Positions 24,269 through 33,464 are shown, numbered from the stretch's first letter. The stretch: DNA of 64,000 nt from Halopiger aswanensis (GCF_003610195.1 NZ_RAPO01000006.1:1-64000); one strand, 5' to 3'. Notes: generated by a model not told the origin, from the letters alone. Numbers and translations: made by a program.

Positions 24269-26080
24269 ATGCTGGATACGATACCGGGAGTCGCGCTCGC
24301 CGCGATCGGATTGGCCGTGCTCGCAGCCTACTATCGCCTCCGGAGCGACCGTCCGGCGATGTCGTTCGCGGACGGCGGCACCGCCTCCGTGACGGTCGGC
24401 CTGACGGGCACGGAGAAACCGGCCGGCATCCTGCGGTGGTTCACGACCGTCGACCACAAGGACATCGGGCTGCTGTACATCCTGTTCGGGACCGCCGCCG
24501 CGCTGTGGGGCGCGACCGACGCGATGATGATCCGCACCGAACTGCTGGTCCCCGAGAGCGCCGTCTGGAACGTCGAAACCTACAACGCCGTGTTCACGAC
24601 CCACGGGTTCACGATGCTGTTTTTCTTCGTGACGCCGGTGTTCACCGGTATCGCGAACTACGTGTTGCCGCTGTTACTCGGCGCCGACGACCTCGCCTTC
24701 CCCCGGATCAACGCGATCGCGTTCTGGCTCCTCCCGCCCTCGCTCGTAATGGTCCGGGGCGGCCTGATCACGGACGTTATCGGCATGGTCGTCGGCGTGC
24801 TCCCGGTCGACGTGACCCTCTTCGAGGCGCTCGAGCCGGTCGCGATGGGCTGGACCATGTACACGCCGCTGTCGGTCGAGATGGCGAACCCGCAGATCAG
24901 CGTCGCCCTCCTCGGGCTTCACCTGAGCGGGGTCGCGACGACGATGGCGGCGATCAATTTCATCGTCACCGTCTTCACGGAGCGGCCGCCCGAACTGGGC
25001 TGGGACAAACTGGACATCTTCTCGTGGAACATCCTCGTCACGAGCGCGCTGATCCTGCTCGCCTTCCCGCTGCTCGGCAGTACGCTGATCATGCTGCTGC
25101 TCGATCGGAACTTCGGGACGACGTTCTTCGCGATCGAGGGCGGCGGGCCGATGCTCTGGCAGCACCTGTTCTGGTTCTTCGGCCACCCCGAGGTCTACAT
25201 CCTCGTGCTGCCGGCGTTCGGGCTCGTAAGCCTCATCCTGCCGAAGTTCTGCGGCCGGCGGCTGTTCGGCTTCCGCTTTATCGTCTACTCGACGATCGCG
25301 ATCGGTATCCTTTCGTTCGGCGTCTGGGCCCACCACATGTTCGCGACCGGGATGGATCCCCGGCTGCGCGCGAGTTTCATGGCCGTCTCGCTGGCGATCG
25401 CGATTCCCAGCGCCATCAAGGAGTTCAACTGGATCGCGACGATGTGGAACGGCCGGCTCCGGCTCGACGCGCCGCTGATCTGCATCATCGGCGCCATGAG
25501 CACCTTCGTCGTCGGCGGCATCACGGGCGTCTTCCTCGCCTCGGTGCCGGTCGATCTGGTGCTCCACGACACCCACTACGTCGTCGGTCACTTCCACCTC
25601 ATCGTCGTCGGCGTCATCCCCCTCGCGATGATCGCGGCGAGCTACTACTGGTTCCCGCTGATCACCGGCCGGATGTACAACCAGCGGCTCGCACGGGCAC
25701 AGACCGTCCTGCTGATCATCGGGACCTTCGTCACGTTCATTCCGCTGTTGATCCTCGGCTACATGGGGATGCCCCGCCGCTACGGGATCTATCCCACCGA
25801 GTTCATTACGCTCAACCAGATCGCCTCGCTGGGCGCGTTCCTGCTCGGCGTGAGCGTCTTCCTCTGGCTCGTGAACATGATCCAGTCCGCTCGCGTCGGC
25901 CCGGTCGTCCGCGACGCCGACGTCTGGAACCTGAAAGAGACCGGCCAGTTCACCCGCGAGTGGCAGTGGTTCGAGGACCGACTCGAGGAACGTCGCGGAA
26001 AGGTAGAACCGGAGGGCGACCCGGGTTCGGAGTCGGAAACGACTCGAGCGGTCGACCCGGATGACGACGCCGAGTCGTGA
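24269..26080 (+). CDS. coxA: Cytochrome c oxidase subunit I (aa3 type, A family)
   Basis: A 603-residue, 12-helix catalytic subunit. Haem a/a3 and CuB ligands are all visible: His112 (THGFTML), His306 with cross-linked Tyr310 (GHPEVY), His355/His356 (WAHHMF), His441 and His443 (VGHFHL). GHPE puts it in the A family with D-channel type proton transfer. It reduces oxygen to water and pumps protons. An N-terminal 50 residues include one extra helix and a Gly/Thr linker, and the last 45 residues are polar and acidic. It begins 173 nt after the DUF6789 gene. Confidence 0.96.
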   Translation: MLDTIPGVALAAIGLAVLAAYYRLRSDRPAMSFADGGTASVTVGLTGTEKPAGILRWFTTVDHKDIGLLYILFGTAAALWGATDAMMIRTELLVPESAVWNVETYNAVFTTHGFTMLFFFVTPVFTGIANYVLPLLLGADDLAFPRINAIAFWLLPPSLVMVRGGLITDVIGMVVGVLPVDVTLFEALEPVAMGWTMYTPLSVEMANPQISVALLGLHLSGVATTMAAINFIVTVFTERPPELGWDKLDIFSWNILVTSALILLAFPLLGSTLIMLLLDRNFGTTFFAIEGGGPMLWQHLFWFFGHPEVYILVLPAFGLVSLILPKFCGRRLFGFRFIVYSTIAIGILSFGVWAHHMFATGMDPRLRASFMAVSLAIAIPSAIKEFNWIATMWNGRLRLDAPLICIIGAMSTFVVGGITGVFLASVPVDLVLHDTHYVVGHFHLIVVGVIPLAMIAASYYWFPLITGRMYNQRLARAQTVLLIIGTFVTFIPLLILGYMGMPRRYGIYPTEFITLNQIASLGAFLLGVSVFLWLVNMIQSARVGPVVRDADVWNLKETGQFTREWQWFEDRLEERRGKVEPEGDPGSESETTRAVDPDDDAES

Positions 26081-26126
26081 GGCAGCCGCGGTGACCGAGA
26101 CCGATCACGCGGAGCGGACACGGCGG

Positions 26127-26669
26127 TCACACCGAGTGTTGAGGCACGTACGCGAGCCGCTCCATCACCTGCCCGAGGACGTAGCCGTAGACCCAGTGGG
26201 CCGCCAGCGACAGCCCCAGGAAGAGCACGCCGGCGTACTCGCCCGGCCAGAAGGCGATGATAAAGCCCGTCCACATGATCGTCGCGAAGGTGATCGCGCG
26301 CGCGAAGCGGGGCTCTCGCGGCGGCAGGAAGGCACCGGCCACGACGAACAGCAGCGGTAGGGCAACCGCCCCGCCGGCGGCGAACACCAGGAGGCCCAGC
26401 AGGAGGTTCGGCTCGAGGCCGAGCACCCGCCCGAGTTCCGCGACGTCGACGAGCGCGCCCGCCTCGAAGAGGTTGAAAAACGCCGGCGGCACGAAGAGAA
26501 TCGGTACCATCGCGACCAGGCCGAGGGCGCCGCCGACGAACGCCGAAAGGACGACCCGCAGGGTGATGTCGAGTTCGGCGCCGAGGTCGTCCCGGTCCAG
26601 CGGCGCCCCCGAGACCGCCTGCGCTTGCTCCGCGGTCGCGTCCGATCCCGTCTCGTCGCGCTCGCTCAT
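26127..26669 (-). CDS. Second DUF6789-like membrane protein
   Basis: A 180-residue paralogue of the protein at 23679 with an acidic 30-residue N-terminal arm and four helices. The shared ends are AFLPPREPRFARAITFATIMW and AAHWVYGYVLGQVMERL. The ATG at 26669 (MSERDETG) is chosen because TTATTAG lies about 35 nt upstream on this strand; an ATG at 26765 is open but its product start is basic and unlike the family. It converges with coxA, so it is placed in the oxidase locus but not in its operon. Confidence 0.78.
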   Translation of the reverse strand: MSERDETGSDATAEQAQAVSGAPLDRDDLGAELDITLRVVLSAFVGGALGLVAMVPILFVPPAFFNLFEAGALVDVAELGRVLGLEPNLLLGLLVFAAGGAVALPLLFVVAGAFLPPREPRFARAITFATIMWTGFIIAFWPGEYAGVLFLGLSLAAHWVYGYVLGQVMERLAYVPQHSV

Positions 26670-26775
26670 CGTCGGTGTCGGGCCGTACAACGGACCGGCT
26701 AATAACTGTCGGGCAGGCCGTCGCCGCCACCGCTGCGTCTCGAGTTGAACCGACCCCGACGACACCCGGCGATTC

Positions 26776-26782
26776 GTTTTAG
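26776..26782 (+). promoter_or_regulatory. TATA box of the 28-residue ORF
   Basis: GTTTTAG lies 24-30 nt before the ATG at 26806, the spacing of a leaderless haloarchaeal promoter. This raises the likelihood that the tiny ORF is expressed. Confidence 0.5.
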
Positions 26783-26805
26783 TTCGGCGGCGTTGGAGCG
26801 CCGGT

Positions 26806-26892
26806 ATGGCTCGAAAGGAGTTGTTCGCCCTGCTGCTGGCCGCCGTCTCGCTCGGCGTCTTTCTGACCGGGTTCGCCGTCGTACTGGTCTAA
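26806..26892 (+). CDS. 28-residue single-helix membrane peptide (cox locus)
   Basis: The frame reads MARKELFALLLAAVSLGV then FLTGFAVVLV and stop. It is a positively charged N-terminus followed by one transmembrane helix, with clean genome-typical codons and a TATA box at the right distance. It lies between the second DUF6789 gene and the 26923 membrane protein, within the oxidase locus. Peptides of this size are known as subunit IV-like or CydX-like parts of oxidases; that role is inference. Confidence 0.55.
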   Translation: MARKELFALLLAAVSLGVFLTGFAVVLV

Positions 26893-26922
26893 CCGGCAGT
26901 CCGCGCGTCGGCGTCAGTCCGG

Positions 26923-27372
26923 TCAGTGCTCGAGGTTCCGACCGCCCGTCCGCCCGCGACTCGAGACGACGGGCCCTGCGAATCCGGCGAGAATCAGCAA
27001 CGCGGCCGCGCCGACGACGACGGCCGCTCGGACGGCGACGCCGTCGGTCGCCGCGGCGTCGACGAGCGCAGTCGGCGTGACCGCGGGCGCGACGGCGAGC
27101 CAGACCGCCGCGCTGGCGACGGCGACGACCGCGCCGATGAGCCGCAGCGGTCGCCACGGCGTCGCCGCGTAGCCGGCTTCGTGGAGCATCGCGGCGAAAC
27201 TCGCGCCGACCGCGAGGACGCCGGCGACGGCGATCACCACCAGCCCGAACAGGACGCCGGCCTCGGCCGCCACGATTCCGAGCGCGGCGACCAGGGGCCA
27301 CGCGCTCGAGCGGTTCGGGTCGGGCTCCCGCGCGGATTCGGACGCCGGGTCGGACTCGCGCTCGCGTTCCAT
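26923..27372 (-). CDS. Four-helix membrane protein of the cox cluster (DUF7541-like)
   Basis: A 149-residue protein. An acidic/basic N-terminal arm (MERERESDPASESAREPDP) is followed by four hydrophobic helices between about 22 and 140, ending SSRGRTGGRNLEH. I recall similar proteins called cox cluster protein or DUF7541 in haloarchaea, unverified. It is divergent from coxC, which starts 187 nt away. Confidence 0.7.
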   Translation of the reverse strand: MERERESDPASESAREPDPNRSSAWPLVAALGIVAAEAGVLFGLVVIAVAGVLAVGASFAAMLHEAGYAATPWRPLRLIGAVVAVASAAVWLAVAPAVTPTALVDAAATDGVAVRAAVVVGAAALLILAGFAGPVVSSRGRTGGRNLEH

Positions 27373-27526
27373 GCGTCGGCCGTCCACGCCGACCGGCATG
27401 AAGGTACTGACGGCTCTCGCCCGGGACGAGCGGCACCCGCTCGAGCGCGTGCGGCTGGTCCGTCTCGAGGGGCGAGGGAGGTCCGTCGGCGGCGCGAGCG
27501 GTGCAGCGAGTGACTCGCTGGGTGGG

Positions 27527-27534
27527 TATTTTTG
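27527..27534 (+). promoter_or_regulatory. TATA box of coxC
   Basis: TATTTTTG, 25-32 nt before the ATG at 27559. It decides the start: an in-frame ATG at 27532 would overlap the box itself, so the shorter protein MGSAVDGD is preferred. Confidence 0.7.
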
Positions 27535-27558
27535 CGAGCGGCCGTCGTACCGCGGGAT

Positions 27559-28446
27559 ATGGGGTCCGCCGTCGACGGCGACTCGAGCGCGCAGGCCGCA
27601 CACGAAGACGGGCACGGCGACGGAAACGGCCACAGTCCGCCGGCACCCGAAGACTGGCCGCGCGGGTTCGGCGAGGCGAGCTGGTGGCCGCTGGTCACCG
27701 CCGTCGGGATCGCCGGACTCTACTTCGGCGCCGCGCTCGTGCTCCTCTCGCGCGGCCAAGAGCCGCTCATCGGGCAACGGCTCCCGCCCGTCGTGCTCGT
27801 CGGCGGCGTTACGATCTTTCTCGCCGGACTCTACGGCTGGACGTACCACGGCTTCGTCAGCGCCTACTGGGAGCGGGCCAGAGAACGGGCCGGAAGCGGG
27901 ATCGATCTGCGCTGGGGCATGGTCCTCTTTCTCGCCACCGACGTCATGACCTTCAGCGCGGGCTTCGTCTACTACTTCTTCATCCGGACGGGCTCGTGGC
28001 CGCCGGGCGAGCTTCCCCACTTGCTCTCGTCGCTCGTCCTCGTCAACACCGCCGTCCTGATCGCGAGCAGCGTGACGCTGCACATCGCCCACGAGGGGAT
28101 CCGCGACGGCCACCGGCGGCGGTTCCTCGGCCTGCTCGGCCTCACCGTGGTGCTCGGACTCGTCTTCGTCGGCGGGCAACTGTTCGAGTACTACGAACTG
28201 CTGGTCGTCGAGGGGACCGGCGTCACCGACGTCTTCGGGAGCGCCTTCTTCGCCCTGACGGGGCTGCACGGACTTCACGTCGCGCTGGGCGTCGTGATAC
28301 TCGCCATCGTGTTCGTCCGCGCGCTCGCCGGGCAATTCGACGCGGATCGACACGTCGCGGTCGCGACGGCGTCGATGTACTGGCACTTCGTCGACCTCGT
28401 GTGGGTCATCCTGGTCGTGATCCTGTACGTCGGGTCGGTGGCGTAG
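27559..28446 (+). CDS. coxC: Cytochrome c oxidase subunit III
   Basis: A 295-residue subunit. A His/Gly-rich soluble arm (HEDGHGDGNGH, about 12-35) precedes seven helices. Family features are LRWGMVLFLATDVMTFSAGFVYYFF, the Glu in GGQLFEYYEL, FFALTGLHGLHVALG, and the ending SMYWHFVDLVWVILVVILYV. Subunit III stabilises subunit I and may guide oxygen or protons. It is transcribed from its own promoter, separated from coxA by three small genes, so the aa3 genes form a locus rather than one operon. Confidence 0.94.
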   Translation: MGSAVDGDSSAQAAHEDGHGDGNGHSPPAPEDWPRGFGEASWWPLVTAVGIAGLYFGAALVLLSRGQEPLIGQRLPPVVLVGGVTIFLAGLYGWTYHGFVSAYWERARERAGSGIDLRWGMVLFLATDVMTFSAGFVYYFFIRTGSWPPGELPHLLSSLVLVNTAVLIASSVTLHIAHEGIRDGHRRRFLGLLGLTVVLGLVFVGGQLFEYYELLVVEGTGVTDVFGSAFFALTGLHGLHVALGVVILAIVFVRALAGQFDADRHVAVATASMYWHFVDLVWVILVVILYVGSVA

Positions 28447-28509
28447 CGGGCCGGCCGTCGGGGTCGTAACGGAACCGGCGGCAGGTTACCCGCCCCTCGC
28501 GAGGCGGAG

Positions 28510-28518
28510 TTTCTATAG
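28510..28518 (+). promoter_or_regulatory. Probable TATA box of the first copper ATPase gene
   Basis: TTTCTATAG lies 34-42 nt before the ATG at 28552, so a leader of about 10 nt is expected. Confidence 0.5.
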
Positions 28519-28551
28519 CCCCCGCGTGGTAGGCGAGCCAACTCCCTCGCT

Positions 28552-31164
28552 ATGACCGAGTGTACCCTCTGCGGATTGCCCGCCGGCGATCGACCGGTCC
28601 GCGACGACGCGGTCGAGGGAACGTTTTGTTGCCGGGGCTGTCTCGAGGTACACCGCGCCGTCGAAGGAGCGGAGGGACAGGGTGAGCCAACGGATCCTGA
28701 CGACGCCGCCCATTCCGACGCGATCGACGCCCTCGAGCAAGCCGGTGCGGACGAGTCGCTCGAGGCGGTCGGGGGCGATTCCGAGATGGGCAGCGGGATC
28801 GACGAGATCGAGGACGACGACCTCGAGACCGCGTTCCTCGAACTCGAGGGGATGCACTGCACGACCTGCGAGCGATTTCTCGAGGCCGTCGCGACCGGGA
28901 CCGAGGGCGTCCGCGGCGCGCAGGCGAGCTACGCCACCGAAATGATCCGGCTGCGGTACGATCCCGACGCGATCGACCGCGAGGACCTGCCGGCAGCGAT
29001 CAGCGGCGTCGGCTACCGGGCGCTCGAGCCCGATTCCGACGCGGACGACGCGGGGAGCGGCTTCGATCTCGCCCTGGGCGAGTACCGGACGATCGTCGCC
29101 GTTCTGCTTGCGATGCCCGTCATGGCGCCGTATCTGCTGTTCGTCTACCCGACCTACCTCGGGATCTACCCGGAGTCGTTCCTCTACGGCTCGACGATCC
29201 GGATGATGGTGTTCGTCCCGCTGGTCGTCTGGAGCACCCTCATCGTGCTCGGACTGGGGTATCCGATCTTCAGGAGCGCCGCCGTCAGCCTCGCCGTTCG
29301 GCGACCGAACGTCGACGTCCTCGTCTCGATCGCCGTGCTCGCGGCCTACGCCTACTCGCTGGCGGCGTTCGCCGTCGGCTCGCGGCACCTCTACTTCGAC
29401 GTCGCGGTGATGGTCCTGGTCGTCGTCACCGTCGGCAATCGCCTCGAGACCAGCGTCAAGCGGCGGGCGATCGACACCCACGCGGCGCTGGCCGCGGCCC
29501 GGGAGACGACCGTCCAGGTGGTCGATGAGGACGGCTCGCTCGAGGATGTCCCGCGCGAGGCCTGCGAACCCGGCGATCGGGTGCTCGTCACCGCCGGGGA
29601 TCGGATCCCCTTCGACGGGACGGTCCGCGAGGGGACGGGCACGGTCGACGAGTCGTTCATGACCGGCGAGTCGATCCCGCGGGCGGCGTCGGTCGGCGAT
29701 CGGGTCGTCGGCGGGGCCGTCCTCACCGACGGCACGTTGACCGTCGAAATCGACGCGGACTCGAGCACCCTGGATCGGCTCGTCGAACTGCTGTGGGAGG
29801 TCCAGAGCACCGAGAGCGGCGCCCAGCGGCTCGTCAACGCCTTCGCCGTGGCCTTCGTCCCGTTGGTGGTCGTGCTCGCGGGGACCGCGGCCGCGTTCTG
29901 GCTCTTCGCCGGCCACCCGGTGAGTTCGGCGCTGCTGATCGGGCTCTCCGTACTGGTGGTCTCGTGTCCGTGTTCGCTGGGGATCGCGACGCCGCTGGCG
30001 CTGGCCGCGGGGAGCGAGCGCGCGGCCGAGCACGGCGCCGCCGTCCTCTCCGCGAACGTCTTAGAGCGGATCACGGATTCGGAGATCGTCGTCTTCGACA
30101 AGACCGGGACGCTGACCACCGGCGAGATGACCGTCGAACGCGTCGTCGCGGACGATTCGGAGCGAGGGCAGGAGCAGGTTCTCGAGTACGCGGCGGCCGT
30201 CGAATCGCGGTCGAACCACCCGATCGCGACGGCGATCGTCGACGCGGCACCGGGGGACGGTGGGGATGACGGGGCGCTCGAGGTCACTGATCTCGAGCGC
30301 GAAGCGCGAGCCGTTTCGGGGGCCGTCGACGGCAAGCGGGTTCGCGTGGGCCACCCGGCGGCGTTCCCTGTTAGCTCAAAATCGCCGGACGAATCCACGA
30401 GCGACCCTCGAGCGTGGACGGTTCCCGACCGCCTTGCGGATGCGGTCGAATCCGCTCGAGAGCGGGGCTGTCGACCGATCGCCGTCGGCTGGGACGGCGC
30501 CGTCCGCGGGATCGTCGCGGTTCGAGACCGGCCGCGGGAGAACTGGGAGCGCGTCGTCACCGAGGTGGCCAGCGCGGACGAGGCGCGGCGGGTAGTCGTC
30601 CTCACCGGCGACGACGAGCGCGCGACGGGGTGGCTCCGAGACCATCCGGCCGTCGACGACGTCTTCGCCGGCGTCCGCCCGGAATCGAAGGAGGCCATCG
30701 TCCGCCGGCTTCGCGACGAGGGGACGACGGCGGTGATCGGCGACGGGACCAACGACGCCCCGGCGCTGGCCCGCGCCGACATGGGCATCGCCCTCGAGAG
30801 CGGGACCGACATCGCGATGGACGCCGCAGACGTCGTCGTCCGAGACGACGATCTCGAGTCGATCCCCGCGGTGTTCGCGGTGTCCCGCGCGACGCGCCGG
30901 CGGATCCGCCAGAACCTCGCGTGGGCGGCCGGCTACAACCTCGTGGCGATTCCGCTGGCGATGGCCGGCGCGATCAACCCGCTGATCGCCGCCGCGATGA
31001 TGGGCGCGAGCAGCCTCATCGTGGTGTACAATTCGGGCCGCGGGGCGGTTCGCGGTCGCAGCGCCGGGGCAGACGAGCGGTCCCGTCAGTGGGGCCCGCG
31101 CCGGAGTGACGGCGCTCGAGACGGTCGATCCCCCGACGGCCCGCGGGACGAGGCGGCCGGGTAA
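28552..31164 (+). CDS. CcoI/CopA-like heavy-metal P-type ATPase beside the aa3 oxidase
   Basis: An 870-residue P1B-type ATPase. An N-terminal Cys-rich module (Cys4/Cys7, FCCRGC at 25-30) is the CcoI/FixI-type metal-binding domain, and an HMA domain follows with MHCTTC (Cys103, Cys106). The membrane region carries the ion motif SCPCSLG (about 470) and the phosphorylation site DKTGTLT (about 516), with TGES, ATP-domain HP and GDGTNDAP. CcoI-type pumps export Cu(I) for oxidase assembly more than for resistance. The position 105 nt after coxC supports copper supply to the aa3 CuA/CuB sites. CPCS instead of CPCA is unusual. Confidence 0.9.
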   Translation: MTECTLCGLPAGDRPVRDDAVEGTFCCRGCLEVHRAVEGAEGQGEPTDPDDAAHSDAIDALEQAGADESLEAVGGDSEMGSGIDEIEDDDLETAFLELEGMHCTTCERFLEAVATGTEGVRGAQASYATEMIRLRYDPDAIDREDLPAAISGVGYRALEPDSDADDAGSGFDLALGEYRTIVAVLLAMPVMAPYLLFVYPTYLGIYPESFLYGSTIRMMVFVPLVVWSTLIVLGLGYPIFRSAAVSLAVRRPNVDVLVSIAVLAAYAYSLAAFAVGSRHLYFDVAVMVLVVVTVGNRLETSVKRRAIDTHAALAAARETTVQVVDEDGSLEDVPREACEPGDRVLVTAGDRIPFDGTVREGTGTVDESFMTGESIPRAASVGDRVVGGAVLTDGTLTVEIDADSSTLDRLVELLWEVQSTESGAQRLVNAFAVAFVPLVVVLAGTAAAFWLFAGHPVSSALLIGLSVLVVSCPCSLGIATPLALAAGSERAAEHGAAVLSANVLERITDSEIVVFDKTGTLTTGEMTVERVVADDSERGQEQVLEYAAAVESRSNHPIATAIVDAAPGDGGDDGALEVTDLEREARAVSGAVDGKRVRVGHPAAFPVSSKSPDESTSDPRAWTVPDRLADAVESARERGCRPIAVGWDGAVRGIVAVRDRPRENWERVVTEVASADEARRVVVLTGDDERATGWLRDHPAVDDVFAGVRPESKEAIVRRLRDEGTTAVIGDGTNDAPALARADMGIALESGTDIAMDAADVVVRDDDLESIPAVFAVSRATRRRIRQNLAWAAGYNLVAIPLAMAGAINPLIAAAMMGASSLIVVYNSGRGAVRGRSAGADERSRQWGPRRSDGARDGRSPDGPRDEAAG

Positions 31165-31351
31165 CTACCGGTTGCGAGGTCCCGGGAATCGTACAGCAGG
31201 GGCCGGAACGTCTGAGCGCGATCGGAGTACTTCGGGCGCGCGCTCGAGCGAACCCGCGACGCAGAATCGGTGGTTGACCGCCTTCAAGCGGCGACTCGAG
31301 CGGGGCGCGTCTGTCGGGCGTCAGACGCGCGTCAGAAAAGGACCACCGATC

Positions 31352-31357
31352 TTTATA
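31352..31357 (+). promoter_or_regulatory. TATA box of the HalOD1 gene
   Basis: TTTATA, 25-30 nt before the ATG at 31382, in GC-rich surroundings. It fixes the short start against a longer in-frame reading beginning at 31106, inside the 3' end of the ATPase gene. Confidence 0.8.
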
Positions 31358-31381
31358 CGTCAGAATGTGGCAGCGGTGTGC

Positions 31382-31648
31382 ATGGATGGGGAGCAATCCA
31401 TAAGTTTCAGCGTTATCGCAGCAGTCGCAGCGTACGAAGGCGTCGAACCCGAGGAGATCCGAGCGCCGCTACACTCAGCGGTCGATCCGGAGGCCCTCGA
31501 CACGCTCTTTCAGTCGGCCGACGGCGGACAGGGCGCCGTTTCGGTCGAGTTCACGTACAACGGCTATCGAATTCAGGTCGACGGGCCGGACGCGATCACC
31601 GTCAGCGAGCCTGCTCGAGAGGTCGACCCGCGAAAGGAAGCCGTTTGA
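31382..31648 (+). CDS. HalOD1 output-domain protein
   Basis: An 88-residue stand-alone HalOD1 domain: SISFSVIAAVAAYEGVEPEEI, PLHSAVDPEALDTLF and SVEFTYNGYRIQVDGPDAITV. HalOD1 usually caps haloarchaeal signalling proteins, and free-standing copies are common with unknown roles, possibly adaptor or dimerisation modules. It is monocistronic with a strong TATA box. Confidence 0.88.
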   Translation: MDGEQSISFSVIAAVAAYEGVEPEEIRAPLHSAVDPEALDTLFQSADGGQGAVSVEFTYNGYRIQVDGPDAITVSEPAREVDPRKEAV

Positions 31649-31703
31649 ACTCTCGTCGCGTCACGTGACGCGATTGGTGGCTGTCCTGTCGATGAACGAG
31701 GGC

Positions 31704-32780
31704 TCAGCGGCTATCCGACGGTGACAGGTCGTCGGCCCACGCCGCAGGGAGGACGCGTAGCAGGCCGTCAGCCGCGAGCTCGTCGGTCGTCACGAATAGA
31801 ACGTTATCGCCGCCGGAGACGGCAGTTCCGCCGCCGAATACGTCGTCCCAGTGGTTGAGGACGGCATCGGGGATCGGTAGCTCGCGGACGTCCGCGCCGA
31901 TTTCGCTGCTGGCGATGTACTGCACTCCGTCGCGGTTCTCGAGCGCGTCGTAGTCCAGAGAGACCAACACCCCGTCGTCTCGTGCGCGGATTCCCCAGAA
32001 CGCCTCGGTCGAGTGGGCCAGCAAGCCCTGGTTGAACGCCCGCTGTGGCGCCGGCACCTCCCGACTCTGTCTGTCGAAGGCCGCCTCGCCCAGCCGGTCG
32101 ATAGCCTCGGTTTCGGTGCCGTCGCCGGCGTCGGTGTCATCCTCGGCTGTCGGCTCCTCACTCGTTCCTTCCTCGCCACCGATATCTCCCGTTTCGCGCT
32201 CGGTCGCCTCCGTCAGGTCCTCGCTGTCGACGCCGGTGTCGGCGATCTCGCGCTGGCCGACCGACGTCGATTCGGCGCCAGCTTCGGACTCGAGCCCCGA
32301 CCCCGCGTCCTCGACGGTCGGGGACGTATCCGCGACGTCCGCGGCCGCGTCGCCGGCAGCGCGGTCGTCTTCCCCGACGCCGCCGGCCTCGTCGGCGATC
32401 GCACCGACGTCGGGCCGAGTATCTCCCACGTCGGTTTCCTCGACCGCGGACTCCCCGCCGCGGCTGCGGGACCGCCGCTGGCCGATCGCGGCTCCGACGA
32501 ACCCCGCACCCAGGATGAGCCTGCCGAACCCGCGCTCGCGTTCGCCGCCCAGGAGCGCTCGGACGCCGCTGAGGAGGCTTGCCCCACCGATGATCGCCGT
32601 CACCGTGCCCGATTCGATGCCGCGCCGGAGCGGCGACGCTACCCTCGAGACGTATTTACGGCCGCGTTTCGCCGCGGTCCGCGCGGTATCGGTTGCTGAC
32701 TCCGGCTCCGCTTGTGCGCTGGGATCGGTCTGGTTCACACCGACCGATTCGGTCGCGACGCACAAATCCTCACTGCGCAC
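31704..32780 (-). CDS. Acidic membrane protein with C-terminal globular domain
   Basis: About 358 residues. A basic region (AAKRGRKYVSRVASPLRRG) precedes two short hydrophobic helices (about 57-98), then 130 residues of Glu/Asp/Thr/Ala linker, then a folded C-terminal domain (about 240-355) with FWGIRARDDGVLVSLDYDAL and DNVLFVTTDELAADGLL. No family recognised. The GTG at 32780 is the longest start; GTG at 32738 (VNQTDPSAQ) is equally plausible. No operon partner. The linker suggests a tethered cytoplasmic domain. Confidence 0.7.
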   Translation of the reverse strand: MRSEDLCVATESVGVNQTDPSAQAEPESATDTARTAAKRGRKYVSRVASPLRRGIESGTVTAIIGGASLLSGVRALLGGERERGFGRLILGAGFVGAAIGQRRSRSRGGESAVEETDVGDTRPDVGAIADEAGGVGEDDRAAGDAAADVADTSPTVEDAGSGLESEAGAESTSVGQREIADTGVDSEDLTEATERETGDIGGEEGTSEEPTAEDDTDAGDGTETEAIDRLGEAAFDRQSREVPAPQRAFNQGLLAHSTEAFWGIRARDDGVLVSLDYDALENRDGVQYIASSEIGADVRELPIPDAVLNHWDDVFGGGTAVSGGDNVLFVTTDELAADGLLRVLPAAWADDLSPSDSR

Positions 32781-32915
32781 CTGCCATAGAGATGAAGGGA
32801 ATTACATCCAGCCGCCGCTGGATCGACTCTCCGTGTGTAGCATCCACCAGTTAGTACGGACTGTCGATCTCAATAGATTCTCTCGTCGTCGGCCACAGAA
32901 CGTCGAGTAAGTTGA

Positions 32916-32990
32916 TGGGCCCTAACGGATTCGAACCATTGACCACTCGGTTATGAGCCGAGCGCTCTAACCAGACTGAGCTAAGGGCCC
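32916..32990 (-). tRNA. tRNA with CAU anticodon (elongator Met or Ile2)
   Basis: The minus strand folds as a complete cloverleaf: acceptor GGGCCCT with AGGGCCC, D-arm TAGCTCAGTCTGGTTAGAGC, anticodon arm CTCGGCTCATAACCGAG with anticodon CAU, T-arm AATGGTTCGAATCCGTT, and discriminator A at 32916. It is not the initiator type. Whether it is elongator Met or the Ile2 tRNA whose C34 is modified to agmatidine to read AUA cannot be settled from this sequence alone. Confidence 0.93.
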
Positions 32991-33152
32991 GCTCGCACCC
33001 GGAAAAAAACGTGGCCGGCAGTTAACCCTTACTCTCTGCCGGTCTGGGTTCGCTCGCCGCCCTCCCAAACCACCCCCGCGACCACCCAGTGCCACCTGCA
33101 ACCGACTGCCGCCGGCGACGGGCCTATGTGGCAGCCGACCGAACGACCGGTA

Positions 33153-33464
33153 ATGGCGGATCGGCGTCGGCTCGAGCGATTCCTCCGATCGAAACTGCAG
33201 GAGGCGGGCGAGCAGTACGAACAGCTGCGCGAATCGACCGACGGACAACTCGAGGAGGCCCGCGAGGCCTACGAGGTGGCGAAAAACGCCCGCGGCCTGC
33301 CCTCGGACGAGGAGGGCCGGGCGAAGATCGTCTGCCGGCGCTACGCCGAGCGCCGGGCGGCGATGCTCGACGATCAGTTCCGGCCGGCCTGTTACGAAGC
33401 GGGCCACCCCGACTGCGAGGGGTGTGCCGAAGACGTCCGCGAGGGACGGATCGAGACCTGGTAA
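33153..33464 (+). CDS. Small helical protein with Cys cluster (DUF7091-like)
   Basis: A 103-residue soluble protein. A charged helical N-terminal part (RRRLERFLRSKLQEAGEQYEQLRE) is followed by CRRYAERRAA and the Cys/His cluster CYEAGHPDCEGCAEDV, which looks able to hold a metal. I recall DUF7091 for this haloarchaeal pattern, without a search. The ATG at 33153 (MADRRRLERF) begins the conserved part; an ATG at 33126 is open. It flanks the tRNA, with no other context. Confidence 0.72.
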   Translation: MADRRRLERFLRSKLQEAGEQYEQLRESTDGQLEEAREAYEVAKNARGLPSDEEGRAKIVCRRYAERRAAMLDDQFRPACYEAGHPDCEGCAEDVREGRIETW

